Below, in pieces: positions 21,489 to 32,559 of a DNA stretch of 64,000 bases; within the stretch, counting starts at the first letter, position 1; each line of letters starts with the position of its first letter. Source of the DNA: Lunularia cruciata. Lineage: Eukaryota > Streptophyta > Marchantiopsida > Lunulariales > Lunulariaceae. The notes under the pieces were generated by a model. It searched no databases and was not told the origin of the DNA. It saw nothing but the letters and a program-made list of their open reading frames with translations. The position numbers were made by a program, and so were the translations under genes. The stretch lies in the NCBI GenBank assembly GCA_948567375.1, contig OX419761.1:23128501-23192500 (forward strand), given 5' to 3'.

Positions 21489-21799
21489 CTAGCTTAGCTT
21501 GCACCTCAAGTAAGTAGCTTCAAGAAGGAAACTTCTACAAGCTTCCAACTAGCTTAGCTTGCACGTGAAGTAGACGGCTTCTAGAAGGAAGCTTCTTGAG
21601 AAGCTTCCTAGTTAACTTGGCTTGCACTCTAAGAAAGCGGCTTGAGGAAGCTTGTTGAGAAGCTTCCCAAGGTCCTTGTATGCTACCTATAAATATCAAA
21701 GCCAAAGCTCATGCTAGGCACTCGGAGTTTTCCCACATTCAAGTGTCCCAATGTGAGTTTCCATTCTCTTATTTCTCTCCTTGGTCTTGGTCTTTTACA
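21489..21799 (+). repeat. A1 3' LTR, right part
   Basis: Resumes with CTAGCTTAGCTTGCACC and ends GGTCTTTTACA. It contains GAAGCTTC-type motifs and a good TATA box (TATAAATA, 21688-21695). Confidence 0.85.
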
Positions 21800-22682
21800 C
21801 TTTCAATAGAACCTCAAGGTGGTAATCATTGATTACCGTACCAAGAGGATTGAGGCTAGACCATTGAGAGATAAGAATGAAGATGAAGTTGGTAAAAAAT
21901 TTTATGAACACATTATCATTTGGTTTTGGGTACCCTTTGGACTTGATTTCAGATAGAGGAGGAGAGTTTACAAGAAGCATCACTATACCCATGCTATGAC
22001 ATTTCTCTATCACACAAAGAGTAACTACATCTTATAAGTCAAACTCCAATGGCTTGACAGAGATAACCAATCAGACCTTGTGCATGGTGTTGGCCAAAGA
22101 TGCAAAGATAGAGAGAGCTAAACATCATTGGGACAAGACGATTCATGCAAATCTGTGGGAGTATAGGACAAGCATGAAGACTTCCACTAGATATTCTCCA
22201 ATTCATTTAGTATATGGTATTGAGTCTACATACCTATTCACTTTGATCTTCCTTCCTTCCAAGTCATTCAAAAGAGATTGAAGAAAGCAAAATGAGGTGA
22301 TGCAAAGAAGTCAAGGAAGAATCAACTCATGGAATTGGAGGAGGTAAGAGCAATTGCTGTGGTTCAAGTGAAGCAAGCCTAAAGGGAAAAAAAGGAGAAC
22401 TATGACAGGAGGCAAGGCAAGAAGAAGGTAGAGCTCTTCAAAGAAGGGGATTGGGTAATGTTGTTTGATTCCATTCAATTCATGAGAGTGCAAAATAAGT
22501 TCTTGCCTAAGTACTTGGACCTTTCATAGTGGAGAAGGTGGGGGGCAATTATACCTATGATATCAAGGAGTTAGGAGGAAGATACTTTCATAGAATTAAC
22601 CATGATAACTTGAAGATATATCATAGAAGGTAGAGAGACCTTCACTCCAAGGACAAAGTGAAATTTTAGTCCAAAGGTAATT
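21800..22682 (+). pseudogene. C1 part 2: integrase core and C-terminus
   Basis: Directly continues the integrase cut at 12459. It has VVIIDYRTKRIEARPLRDKN, a decayed D-x-G-x-E-F block near 21945-21970 (GACTTGATTTCAGATAGAGG), then SNGLTEITNQTLCMVLAKDA and RYSPIHLVYGIES after a frame change, and a KKVELFKEGDWVMLF C-terminal region near 22420. Stops separate these pieces. It ends just before the C1 3' LTR. Together with 11620-12459 this is one element split by A1. Confidence 0.7.
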
Positions 22683-23368
22683 ATTAACACCCATTTTTGC
22701 ACATGTGTGGTATTGTGATATTTTGTTTGGTATTATAAGTACTTGAGAGATATTATTTATATAGAGATAAAGGATGGTTCTACATTAATCAGGATTAGCT
22801 AAAGTTAGTCATAGCTAAGATAGAGGAGACCTTACTTTAGAGGAACTGAAATATATGAGCACCACTATTTTGGATCTTAGTGTTTTGACTTGGTATTATT
22901 CTTAGATGTTTCACTTTGAGGAAAGAGTTGAAACCTTGGATACACAAGCCTTTTTGCTTGGTTTCTTCTATAATCCAAAGATAGCCCATGTGAAGGAATC
23001 CTTGACTTAGTGGTTGGGTTAAGATAAAACCATATGCTTAGGAGAATATTCTCATGAGTATAGATATTCCTTTATACTTTTTGACTTTATTTGACTTTCA
23101 GCATAGTAACTTGAGTTACTCTAGTAATAAGTAATTCTGGTGCATAATTATTGCACAAGTACATAAACTAAGGGTGAAGAGGTACTCATCATCCTTTCAT
23201 TTACAACTATCTCTCTCATTGATTTCTCTAGTGAGCAATGGTTTTAGTCTTGGAGTCTTAGCTTGGAAGAGTATGATGGAGTTGGGGTTCCTTGACTTCT
23301 TAGTCCATGGTGCGCTACCATAATAGCCATTAGAGGTTCATCTTGAATGAGAGATAAGCATGCTCATA
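22683..23368 (+). repeat. Family C 3' LTR (C1)
   Basis: About 686 bp from ATTAACACCCATTTTTGC to ATGCTCATA. It matches both partial LTRs of C2 (25391-25890 and 26512-27128). The ends appear mutated from a TG...CA form. Confidence 0.65.
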
Positions 23369-24087
23369 GCACAACAACCAAGTTGATTATAAACACTTCT
23401 ACTCTTGGATTGGCCTAAGATTTTCTTGCTATGGAAATGACACGATGTGTATGAAAATACCCCAAGATTGGTTTTTAATATTAAAAATTGAGCTCTGGGT
23501 CTTGAGTGGATGGTTCTTTGGGAATTGTTACTAAGTCATGCTTAATATTGTTCTTATTCTAGTTTTGTATGTTGTTGTGGACATCTTTAAGATGTCATGA
23601 TGTTATGGTAGTGAATTTCAAGATACCTTTGATTATTATTAGAAATATAGATGTATTAAAGCCTTATGATGGTGTCATCAATGAGTGGATTAAAGTAGTA
23701 ATAGCCTACAAGTTTGTGTTGTTATATTGGTTAGATGTTTTGGTAGAAGATTTAGGAAACCATCTTTATGGTTGCATCTCCATTGGTTCCACCTTTTAAA
23801 TTGTTGCTCTTAGGTTGAAATAGGATCTGATCATGATGTGAGACAATTAATATCTAATGCTTTTGGCCGGTGTCTTTTAGGTATTTGCTCAGGTGGTTCA
23901 TATGAATCACCCACCACTAAATTAGTTATTGATCTACCCAACATGGACAATAAGTATGCTTTGCACACTCACTATATATCATCATGACAATATATGTTGG
24001 TGACTCTTGATCCCTAGGCCAAGCAACAAAAAGATTGGAAATGGATAGAAGTCTAGCCAAACATGTCTCACCAGGCAAATAGATTGG
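23369..24087. other. Unrecognised sequence between C1 and A2
   Basis: About 720 bp without a convincing frame or repeat. It separates the C1 3' LTR from the truncated left end of A2. Confidence 0.4.
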
Positions 24088-25385
24088 TACATGGTGGTGT
24101 TCTTGGATGATATTTTAATCTATATCAAGACAAAGGTAGAACATGCAAATCATGTGCAAGAAATCCTAAAACTATATTTGTGGAAGTTTTACTACAAGAA
24201 GTCAAAGTGTGCCTTTTGGAAGAAGGAAGTTACCTTCTTGGGTCACAAGATCTCATCAAAGGGGATCAAGATGGAAGAGGAGAAAATCAAGGCCATTACT
24301 AATTGGCCTACTACAAAGGATGCTATAGACATATGAGCATTAAATAAATTGGCAATTTTTTACCTATGATTCATCCACTATCATGCTCATGGGGCCACAC
24401 CATGACTGACCTCTTGGGGAAGAACTTGAGCTTTCAATGGACCACCAAGCACAAAGAAGCATTCCAAAAGCTAAAACATATGGTGTCCTCAAGACCCATT
24501 CTTCAACCCATATGATCCTCAACTACCTTGTGTGGTTGATTTTGATGCTTTTAACTTTGTGATTGGAGTTGTGTTGTAGCAAGAATTCTTAGATAGGTTA
24601 CATTCCATTGCCTTAGTGTCTCATCAATTAAATACAACATAAAGGAACTACTCTACTTGAGATCCAAAAGAATTCATAATGCTATATGCCACTAAGGTAA
24701 GGAGGCATTATCTCTTGGAGAAACAAGTGATCATGAGAACTTATCACAAGTCCTTGTTGCAAACATTACATTTGGAACACATGAAGAGTTGACATCATTG
24801 ATGGGAGGAACAACTACAATTTTTTGATATCAAACTTGAGTACAAACCCATTTGGTTGTATGTCATTCCCAATGCCCTATCACGACAACCTGATTTGAAG
24901 TCTCTTCCTCTCATCATAACGACACTAACAATGGCATCAGTCAACTCCAAAGTCCAAATCAAGTTTAGGAAAACTTTACAACAAGATCATTTCTTTCAGA
25001 TGGTACAAGGTCATCTTGGAACATGCGACAAGGAGTACAACATCTTCTCCTTCAAGGAAGGCCTTCTTTTTTGTAAGAACCAGATCTATGGGTATGGACA
25101 AGACCTTGGGTACCCTCCAACACCAATAGTGGTGGCCCAACAAGGCATGAGATGTTTGAGAGTTTTCTTTGATCTTGTGAGAACTGCCAATGCAACAAGG
25201 TCAACAACCAGAAACCAAGTAGACTCCTTTAAGCACTGCCCATTCCATCTGCTTGTTGGGAACACATGAGCTTAGATCTCATCACATCCTTGCCCAAAAC
25301 AAAACAAGGTCAGATAGCAATTGTGGTGTTTATCAATAAGCTTAGTAAGCAAATCCATTTGGCACCAACCTTTGATACCGTGGAT
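24088..25385 (+). pseudogene. Family A RT end, RNase H and integrase start (A2)
   Basis: Begins [11 protein letters not shown], the RT catalytic block, and continues FLGHKISSKGIKMEEEKI to a TGA near 24334. RNase H follows in broken frames (VVDFDAFNFVIGVVL; EHMKS). It ends at VIPNALSRQPDLKSLP (24865-24910), where the integrase N-terminal region begins. Integrase reaches the VDKLSKQIHLAPT-like core near 25340 and is cut by C2 right after GATGCTCT. Sequence identity to A1 and A3 is evident throughout. Confidence 0.7.
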
Positions 25386-25890
25386 GCTCTATAACACCCA
25401 TTTATGCATGTATGTACTATTGTGATATTTAGTTTGGTATTATAAGTATTTGAAAGATTTTATTTATATATAGAAAAAAGATAGTTCTACATTAGTAATT
25501 ATTATCTAAGATATTCATAGCTAATATAGAGTGGACCTTACTTAAGAGGAAGTGGAAAAGCTGAGCACCACTATTTTGGATTCTAATGTGTTGACTTGAT
25601 ATTATTTCTAGGTGTTTGGTTTTGAGGAAAGAGTTGAGAATTCTTTGGACCCACAAACCTTTTTGTTTTGGATTCTTCTATAGTCCAAGGATAACCCATG
25701 TGAAGGAATCCTTGACTAAGTGATTATGTCAAGATAAGACCATATACTTAGGAAGATATTCCCATGAGTATGGATATTCCTTTAGTTTCTTGACTTTATT
25801 TAACTTTTAGCCTAGTAACTTGAGTTATTCCAATACTTAATAACTTTGGTGTGTAACCATTTTTCAAGTATATAAACTAAGGATGAGGAG

Positions 25891-26511
25891 ATCTTTCATA
25901 GGGAAATTTATGAGAGACTTCATTGATGACTTTTGTGTCTATGGACGCAAAGAAGAGCACTTTAAGCACATGACGAAGGTCTTGCAATGCTTGGATGAAG
26001 CAAATACATCACTCAACCCAAAGAAGTGCATTTTTGGTTATGAAAAAGATCTACTTATAGGGCTCATCATCTCCAAGGATGGAATAGTAGTTGATCCTTA
26101 GAAGGTGAGGAAAATCTCAAACCTTCCATTCCCTTCAAGATTGATAAATATATGCCAATTCTTGGGGATGGTTGGGTATTGTAGGAGGTTCATCTTCTCA
26201 TTTTCTACCACGGCTTATGCATTGACCATATACATGGAGAAGGGTGTAAAATACATGGTGATTTTGGAAGACAATGAGGCTCTCAAAGCTTTTGAGGAGC
26301 TCAAGCAATTCCTTATTGTAGCTCCAATTCTTGCTAAGCATGATTTGAGAAATCCTTTCATCCTCTACAATGCTGCTTCCAATTTAGCTTTAGGATGTAC
26401 TCTTAATCAATTAAACCATGATGGTATGATCATCCAATAGCTTATGTTAGTAGGCAGATATTTTTAGCAGAAAAGAACCACTCTCTCATGGAGAGAGAAA
26501 GGTTGGCAATA
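25891..26511 (+). pseudogene. Family C RT end and RNase H start (C2)
   Basis: RT palm end with FIDDFCVYG (variant of the Y-x-D-D box), then LNPKKCIFGYEK, ISKDGIVVDP, FLGMVGYCRRFI, the thumb and connection region, and RNase H beginning near ALGCTLNQLNHD. It breaks at about 26510, where the partial 3' LTR begins inside a shared TTTGAGA. The first part (25883-26101) and second part (26105-26440) are separated by one TAG. Confidence 0.7.
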
Positions 26512-27128
26512 TTTGAGACATATTATTTATATAGAGATAAAGCATGATTTTACATTAATCATGATTAGCTAAAGATAGTAATAGTTAAGAAAGAAGGGAC
26601 CTTACTTTAGAGGAAGTAGAAAAGATAAGCACCAACTATTTTGGATTCTAGTGTGTTGACTTGATGTTATTCCTAGGGGTTTGGCTTTGAGGAAAGAGTT
26701 GAGAACTCTTGGGCCCACAAGCCTTTTTTTTTTGGATTCTTCTATAGTCCAAGGATAGCTTGTGTGAAGGAATCCTTGACTTAGTGGTTAGGTCAAGATA
26801 AAACCACATGCTCAAGAGAAAATTCCCAATATTATAAATATTCCTTTAGCTTTTTGACTTTATTTGACTTTTAGTCTAATAACATACATTATGCTAGTAA
26901 TTAGTAACTTTGGTGCATAACTATTTTACAAATATATAAACTAAGGGTGAGGAGGCACTCATCATCTTTTCATTTGCAACTATTTCTCTTACTGATTTCT
27001 CTAGTGAGCATAGGATTGAGTCTTGGAGGAGTATGATGGAGTTGGTGTTACTTGTCTTCTTAGTCCATGGTGCGCTACCATAATGGCCATAAGAAGTTCA
27101 TCTTGAGTGAGAGACCGACTAGCTCATA
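26512..27128 (+). repeat. Family C 3' LTR, 5'-truncated (C2)
   Basis: Aligns with 22760-23368 from ATATTATTTATATAGAGATAAAG to AGCTCATA. The first about 75 bp of the LTR are missing. Confidence 0.65.
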
Positions 27129-28094
27129 GCTCCAACATTGGCGTAGATCTACTTTGCTAATGTCTTCAAGCATCATCCTTGATTCATCTTATCTCCAACT
27201 ATGATCCTTGATTCATTGGAAAGTTTTGGCTAGCACTCTTCTAGATACTCAAAACCAAGCTTGCTTTGTCCACGGCCTATTATCCTCAAATTGATGGAGA
27301 AAATGCACATGAAAATCATACCTTAGAGGATTTACTTTGTGCCTTTGTCAATGTTCACCATACCAATTGAGATGAATATCTTGTAGTTGATGACTTTGCA
27401 TACAATAATTCCAAATAAGCAAGCATTGGATTGACTCATTTTTGCCTTAATTTTGGCCAAGATCCACTTGTTCTAGATTCCCTTCTTACTCCTCCTTCAT
27501 CTCGTGTTCCTCGTACTTCCAGCTTCTTGACCACCATATTCTAATCCCTCCAACAAGCCAAATCTCATCTCCTTGTTGCTCAAAATTGTCAAAAAATTAT
27601 GCACATCACCATCATTGTGATCTCACCTGCCAAATCAAAGATAAAGTCATGCTTTCATCTACTTTCCTACACCTCCAAAACCCAAGTCCAAAAACTTACT
27701 CTTAATTGGATAAGACCTTTTGATATCACCCAAATCATTTCTCATATTGCTTATTAACTTGCCTTGCCTTGTCATATACATATCCATCCTATCTTTCATG
27801 TTACCAAGTTGAAACTCTTTGTTCCTTATCCATCTTCTTTTTCTTCTTGTGTTCAACCTCCTCTCACTCTCGTCCCTATCAATCATCATGAGGAGTATAA
27901 AGTTGATTTTATCCTTGCATGTCACCACATTCAACAAGGCTGTTGACAACATACAAAGTAAAAGGTTCTCTGGAAAGAGTATCCTCTTCATGATGCCACT
28001 TGGGAGCCTCTTTCTCATTTGGTGAATGCAAAAATTTGCCATCCAAGAAACTGAAGCTTCAAAGGTGACAAGGAAATCACCAACTAGTGATGGA
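27129..28094 (+). pseudogene. Family A integrase end and chromodomain (A2)
   Basis: Resumes the A2 integrase after C2: TAGATCTACTTTGCTAATGT and then fragments equivalent to A1 16650-17310 in several frames. The chromodomain part (27764-28030) has HIHPIFHVTKLKLFVPYP, HHEEYKVDFILACH and the W-x-x-S-I-L-F region in shifting frames. Role as in A1. Heavily decayed. Confidence 0.65.
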
Positions 28095-28448
28095 GATAAT
28101 AATATAGAGTTTACCAACAAGTTAGTCAAAGCTAACAAAGTAGAAAATAAGCAAAATTGGCCTTGAATATTCTAGAATTATCTGGGATTCTACTTGGTAC
28201 CTTCCAAGTATTAGGTAATGTGCATGCCAAGTGGTGACTTCTAGGAAAAACTTCTTGGGAAGCTTCTCAACTAGGTTAGTTTGCACTCCAAGTAGGTAGC
28301 TTCTAGAAGCTTCCAACTAGCTAAGCTTGCACACAAAGTAGATGGCTTCTAGAAAGAAACTTCTTGAGAAAATTCATGGTTAACTTGGCTTGCACTCTAA
28401 GACAACGGCTTAAGGAAGCTTCTTGAGAAGCTTCTCAAGAGCCTTGTA
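28095..28448 (+). repeat. A2 3' LTR, left part
   Basis: Begins TAATAATATAGAGTTT (TG lost) and ends GAGCCTTGTA, where A3 inserts. The rest is 34102-34219. Confidence 0.75.
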
Positions 28449-28870
28449 TGTAAAAGACCAAATCCGAGAAGAGAAATAGGAGAATGGAAACTCACATTGG
28501 GACACTTGAATGAGGGAAAACTCCAAATGCTTAGCATGAGCTTTGGCTTAAGTATTTATAGGTAGCATACAAGGCCCTTGAGAAGCTTCTCAAGAAGCTT
28601 CCTCAAGCCATTTTCTTAGAGTGCAAGCCAAGTTAACTAGGAAACTTCTCAAGAAGCTTCCTTCTAGAAGCCGCCTACTTGGTGTGCAAGCTAAGCAGCT
28701 AAGCTAGTTGGAAGCTTCTAGAAGCTTCCTTCTAGAAGCTACTTACTTAAGGTGCAAGCTAAGTTAACCAAGAAGCTTCCTAGATACTTTTGAAATATTC
28801 TAGGCTACTTTGTCTTATGTGCTATTTCGTAAGCCCGACTAACTTTGTCGCTAAACTCCATATTGTTACA
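28449..28870 (-). repeat. A3 3' LTR
   Basis: TGTAACAATATGG...TTTTACA in element orientation, 422 bp. It contains the four-unit element GAAGCTTCTAGAAGCTTC at 28711-28728. Confidence 0.9.
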
Positions 28871-28882
28871 TATTCCTCCGCC
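28871..28882 (-). other. Polypurine tract of A3
   Basis: GGCGGAGGAATA in element orientation, adjoining the 3' LTR. Confidence 0.6.
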
Positions 28883-28904
28883 GCTAGTTGGTGCCGTCCT
28901 TGTC

Positions 28905-29151
28905 GCCAGTGAAGCTTCAAATTCCAAGATGGCCGTCTGTGCATTCTAGAGGTGAGAAGGAGGCTCCCAGGTGGCATCATGAAGGGGATACCCTTTCCAA
29001 AGGACCTTGTACTCCGTATGTTGGCGATGGCCTCGTTGGATATGGTGACGCGCAATGATACAATCAACTTCGTACTCCTCATGATCATTGATAGGGACAG
29101 GAAGAGGGGGAGGTTGGACTCAAGAGGAAAAGGAAGAGGGGTTAGGAACAA
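28905..29151 (-). pseudogene. Chromodomain at end of family A pol (A3)
   Basis: In the correct frame after a proline-rich linker, minus-strand text includes HEEYEVDCIIARH, EYKVLWKGYPLHDATWEPPS and ILEFEASL. That is the chromodomain pattern with its aromatic residues (Y, W, W) in place. The TAG after SHL (near 28947) precedes the final helix. It would direct the integration complex to methylated-histone chromatin, by analogy with other chromoviruses. Confidence 0.8.
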
Positions 29152-29159
29152 AGGGTTTC

Positions 29160-30410
29160 AACTTGGAAACATGAAAGATAGGATGGATACGCATGTGACA
29201 AGGTAAGGCAAGTCGATAAGCAACAGGAGAGACAATTTAGGTGATATCAAAGGGTCCTATCCAATTAGGGGCAAGCTTACAAACTTGGGTATCAAGTGGG
29301 AGAGGGAGGTTACTAGAGGATAGCATGACTTTATCACCAACTTCAAAGGTGAGATCATGACGATGGTGGTCCGCATATTGTTTTTGGCGATTCTGAGCAA
29401 CAAGGAGGTGAGACTTGGCTTGTTGGAGTGATTGGGATATAGTGGTCAAGAATGTGGAAGTATGAGGAACCTGAGATGGAAGGAGAGCAAGAAGAGAATA
29501 TGGAACAAGCGGATCTTGGCCAAAATTGAGAAAGAAGGGAGAAAATCCGATGCTTGCCTGTTTGGAATTGTTGTAGGCAAATTCTGCAACTGCAAGACAT
29601 TCATCCCAATTGGTATGGTGGACATTGACAAAGGCCCACAACATATCCTCCAATGTATGATTTGCATGTTTGGTTTGTCCATCAGTTTGAGGATGATAGG
29701 CCGTGAACAAAGCAAGCTTGGTGCCGAGTATCTAGAAGAGTGCTTGCCAAAACTTCCCAATAAATCAAGGATCACGGTCAGAGATGAGTACATGTGGCAT
29801 CCCATGATGCTTGAAGACATTATCGAAGTAGATTTGCGCTAAGGTTGGGCATCCACGGTATCATAGGTTGGTGCCAAGTGGATTTGCTTACTAAGCTTAT
29901 CCACAAACACCACGATTGCAGTGTGTCCTTGTTTTGTCTTTGGCAAGGATGTGATGAGATCCAAGCTCACATGCTCCCAGTGAGTGGATGGAATGGCAAG
30001 TGGTTGAAGGAGTCCACTCGGCTTTTGGTTACTGGCCTTGTTACGTTGGTAGCTCTCACACAATCTAACAAATTCTCAAACATCTTGTGTCATGTTGGGC
30101 CACCACCGTTGACGTTGGAGGGTACCCAAGGTCTTGTCCACACTCATGTGACCAGCGATGGGTAAATCATGGGCTTCTTGAAGAGGCACAAGTCGAAGAT
30201 CACCTTTGGCTGGAACATAGATCTGGTCCGCATGGAATAGAAGGCCTTCCTTGAGGAGAAGGTGTTGTACTCCTTGTCACCTGTTGTTAGACAACCATGT
30301 ACCATTTGGAAGAAGGGATCTTGTTGTAGAGCTAACCAAAACTCGTTATGGATCTTGGGGTCAATTGACACCGTCGTAATTGCTGCCGTGATGAGAGGAA
30401 GGGACTTCAA
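29160..30410 (-). pseudogene. Family A integrase (A3)
   Basis: After DALSRQPDLKSLPL come an N-terminal zinc-binding region, then VSLDLITSLPKTKQGHTAIV (first catalytic Asp, about 29955-29985), a middle region with the D-x-D/RDP block near 29775 and FTAYHPQTDGQTKHANHTLED (29710-29650). The latter holds the usual conserved segment before the catalytic Glu position, where Lys is seen instead of Glu. NSKQASIGFSPFFLNFGQDP and a FEVGDKVMLSSSNLPLP C-terminal region follow. A few stops and frameshifts are present. Confidence 0.8.
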
Positions 30411-31793
30411 ATCAGGTTGTCGTGATAGAGCATCAGGGATGACATGGAACCAACCTGGTTTGTTCTCAAGTTTGATGTCAAATAATTGGAGTTGCTCTTC
30501 CCATCAATGATGTCGACTCTTCATGTGCTCCAGGTGTAAGGTCTGCACCAATGGCTTGTGATCAGTTTGCATGATCACTTGTTTCCCCAAGAGATAATGC
30601 CTCCATACCTTGGTGGCATATACCATTGCAAGTTGTTCCCAATCTTGAGCAGAGTAATTTCTTTCAGCTGTATTTAGTTGGCGAGACACAAAGGCAATGG
30701 GATGTAGTCCATCTGGAAATTCTTGTTGCAACATAGCTCCAATTGCAAAGTTAGAAGCATCAAAATCAACCACACAAGGTAGTTGAGGATCATATGGTTG
30801 AAGAATGGGTCTTGAAGACACCATATGTTTCAACTTCTGGAATGCTTCTTCATGTTTGGTGTTCCACTGGAAGCTCAAGTTCTTTCCCAAGAGGTCAGTC
30901 AATGGTGCAGCCACATGAGCAGAATAGTGGATGAACCGCCAGTAAAAACTGGCCAATCCATTGAATGCCCGTACTTTTATAGCATCCTTTGGGGTAGGCC
31001 AATTAGTAATGGCCTTGATCTTCTCTTCCTCCATCTTGATCCCCTCTGATGAGATCTTATGACCCAAGAAGGTAACCTCCTTCTGCCAAAAAGCACACTT
31101 TGACTTCTTGTTGTAAAATTTCCATTGTGGTAGTCATCTTAGGACTTCTCGCACATGATTCACGTGTTCTGTCTCTATCTTGCTATAGATTAAGATATCA
31201 TCCAAGAACACCACCACTGACCAATCCAATAGTCCATCCAACACCCAATGCATCTGATCCATGAAGACTGCTGGAGCATTAGTGAGTCCAAAAGGTAGAA
31301 CTCTCCACTCAAAATGTCCATGCCTTGTGCGAAAGGCAGTCTTTTGCACATCCTCTCTATCAATCGGAATTTGCCAATAGCCGCTATGAAGATCCAACTT
31401 GGAAAAGTAACGTGCTCCACTTAGTTGATCAAGTAAGTCATCGATCCGAGGCAAGGGATATGCATTCTTCACGGTTTGCTTATTCTGCCCATAGTAATCA
31501 ATACAGAAACAAAGTCCTCCATCCTTCTTTGGAACAAATAGTATCGGTGCTCCCCAAGGAGAGGTACTATGTTATATGAACTCCTTCTCCAACAACTCTG
31601 TAAGTGTTATTCACAACTCCTCCAACTCCTTTGGTGAGAGCCGATAGATTGGTCTACTCACTGGAGTACTCCCTGGCAATAACTCAATCTTGAAGGGCAT
31701 ACCTCGATCGGAGTGTAATCCCTTTGGCAGATCATCCGGAAACATATTTGCAAACTCCTGAACTATGCGATCAACCATTGCTTGATCTAGCAC
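30411..31793 (-). pseudogene. Family A reverse transcriptase and RNase H (A3)
   Basis: Pieces in one frame apart from scattered stops: [78 protein letters not shown] and catalytic FLDD at 31197-31208. After a TAG near 31134, FLGHKISSEGIKMEEEK leads to RNase H (VVDFDASNFAIGAMLQQE, TDHKPLVQTLHLEHMKS) and the end at VIPDALSRQ near 30430. Catalytic residues are present, but at least four stops prevent translation. Confidence 0.85.
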
Positions 31794-32467
31794 TTGGCCC
31801 TCTCAGATTGTTCTTGTGCAATCGGCTTGATCCACACCGCGAATACAGACTTATCTTCCTCCAAAGCTTGCTCTATGGCTGCTTCCTTAACAAACTTCCC
31901 TTCTAGGGACTCATCTCTCTTCCGAGCTTGCTCTATGGTTGCCTTCTTGGCAAACTTCCCATCTTGGGACACATCTCTCTTCCAAATTTGCTCTATGGCT
32001 ACCTTCTCGACAAACTTCCCATCTTGGGACTGACTATTCTTAGGTGTCTTACTCAGAGGTGCCAGACAACCTAATCGGAAATTCCTACCTTGGTGTTGTA
32101 CTTGAATTTGGCGTCGGGTCCAATCAAATTGAACCTTATGACATTCAAGCCAAGGTAGACCCAGAATGATATCATAGTGTAGAGGTGCCACTACAAACCT
32201 CATACACTCCAAATACTCCTTCCCAATCTTGAAGGTAACAGGATGCAAGGTGCGGAATGCAGAACCCTTTCTACCATCCGCCATCATCAAACTACTTCCA
32301 ATCACTGGCTTGATAGGAATACCCAATTCTTTTGCTACTTGCATAGACATACAATTCTCTGAACTTCCACAATCAACCAAAATCCTACAACCCCTATTAG
32401 ATATCATACCTTGCAAGTGAAGCAGACTTGCATAGGTCAAGCCTTCAATCCCATTGGAACTAATCAA
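31787..32467 (-). pseudogene. Family A aspartic protease and linker (A3)
   Basis: The 226-codon open stretch has ILVDCGSSENCMSMQVAK (active site D-C-G-S instead of D-[ST]-G) and DIILGLPWLECHKV, so it is a retropepsin-type protease with a changed residue next to the catalytic Asp. Its C-terminal part is the 60-bp tandem repeat at 31862-32034, followed by a stretch that overlaps the RT frame start by 7 bp. Cys for Ser/Thr next to Asp is unusual, while A1 has Phe there. Confidence 0.75.
31862..32034 (-). repeat. Three 60-bp tandem repeats in protease-RT linker (A3)
   Basis: CAAACTTCCC recurs at 31891, 31951 and 32011, exactly 60 bp apart. Each unit encodes about 20 residues of the pattern S-x-(D/E)-GKF-(V/A)-(E/K)-(K/E)-(V/A)-(A/T)-IEQ. 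Confidence 0.8.
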
Positions 32468-32559
32468 GCTCCCAATAGGCGGCTCAAAATCTCCTACAAG
32501 GATTCCTTGTTTCCTTGATCATTCCGCTCCACAACCTCCACTTGGGCAACTTGTCGAGG

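Larger units (their letters stand above)
12460..21799 (+). mobile_element. A1: family A chromovirus, full length, carrying nested B2
   Basis: 5' LTR 12460-12871, primer site, gag, protease, RT-RNase H, integrase, chromodomain, purine tract and 3' LTR (17643-17750 plus 21489-21799). The 5-bp flanks are CTTTT (12455-12459) and CTTTC (21800-21804), a near-perfect target duplication inside C1 integrase. Without B2 the element is about 5.6 kb. A Ty3/gypsy element with a C-terminal chromodomain is by definition a chromovirus. All reading frames are broken. Confidence 0.85.
25391..27128 (+). mobile_element. C2: internally deleted family C element in A2 integrase
   Basis: Flanked by GCTCT (25386-25390) and GCTCC (27129-27133); uninterrupted A1 has GCTCT at this point. 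Left LTR 25391-25890 lacks its 3' end, right LTR 26512-27128 lacks its 5' start, and between them only part of RT and RNase H remains. One or two internal deletions fit this structure. Confidence 0.7.
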
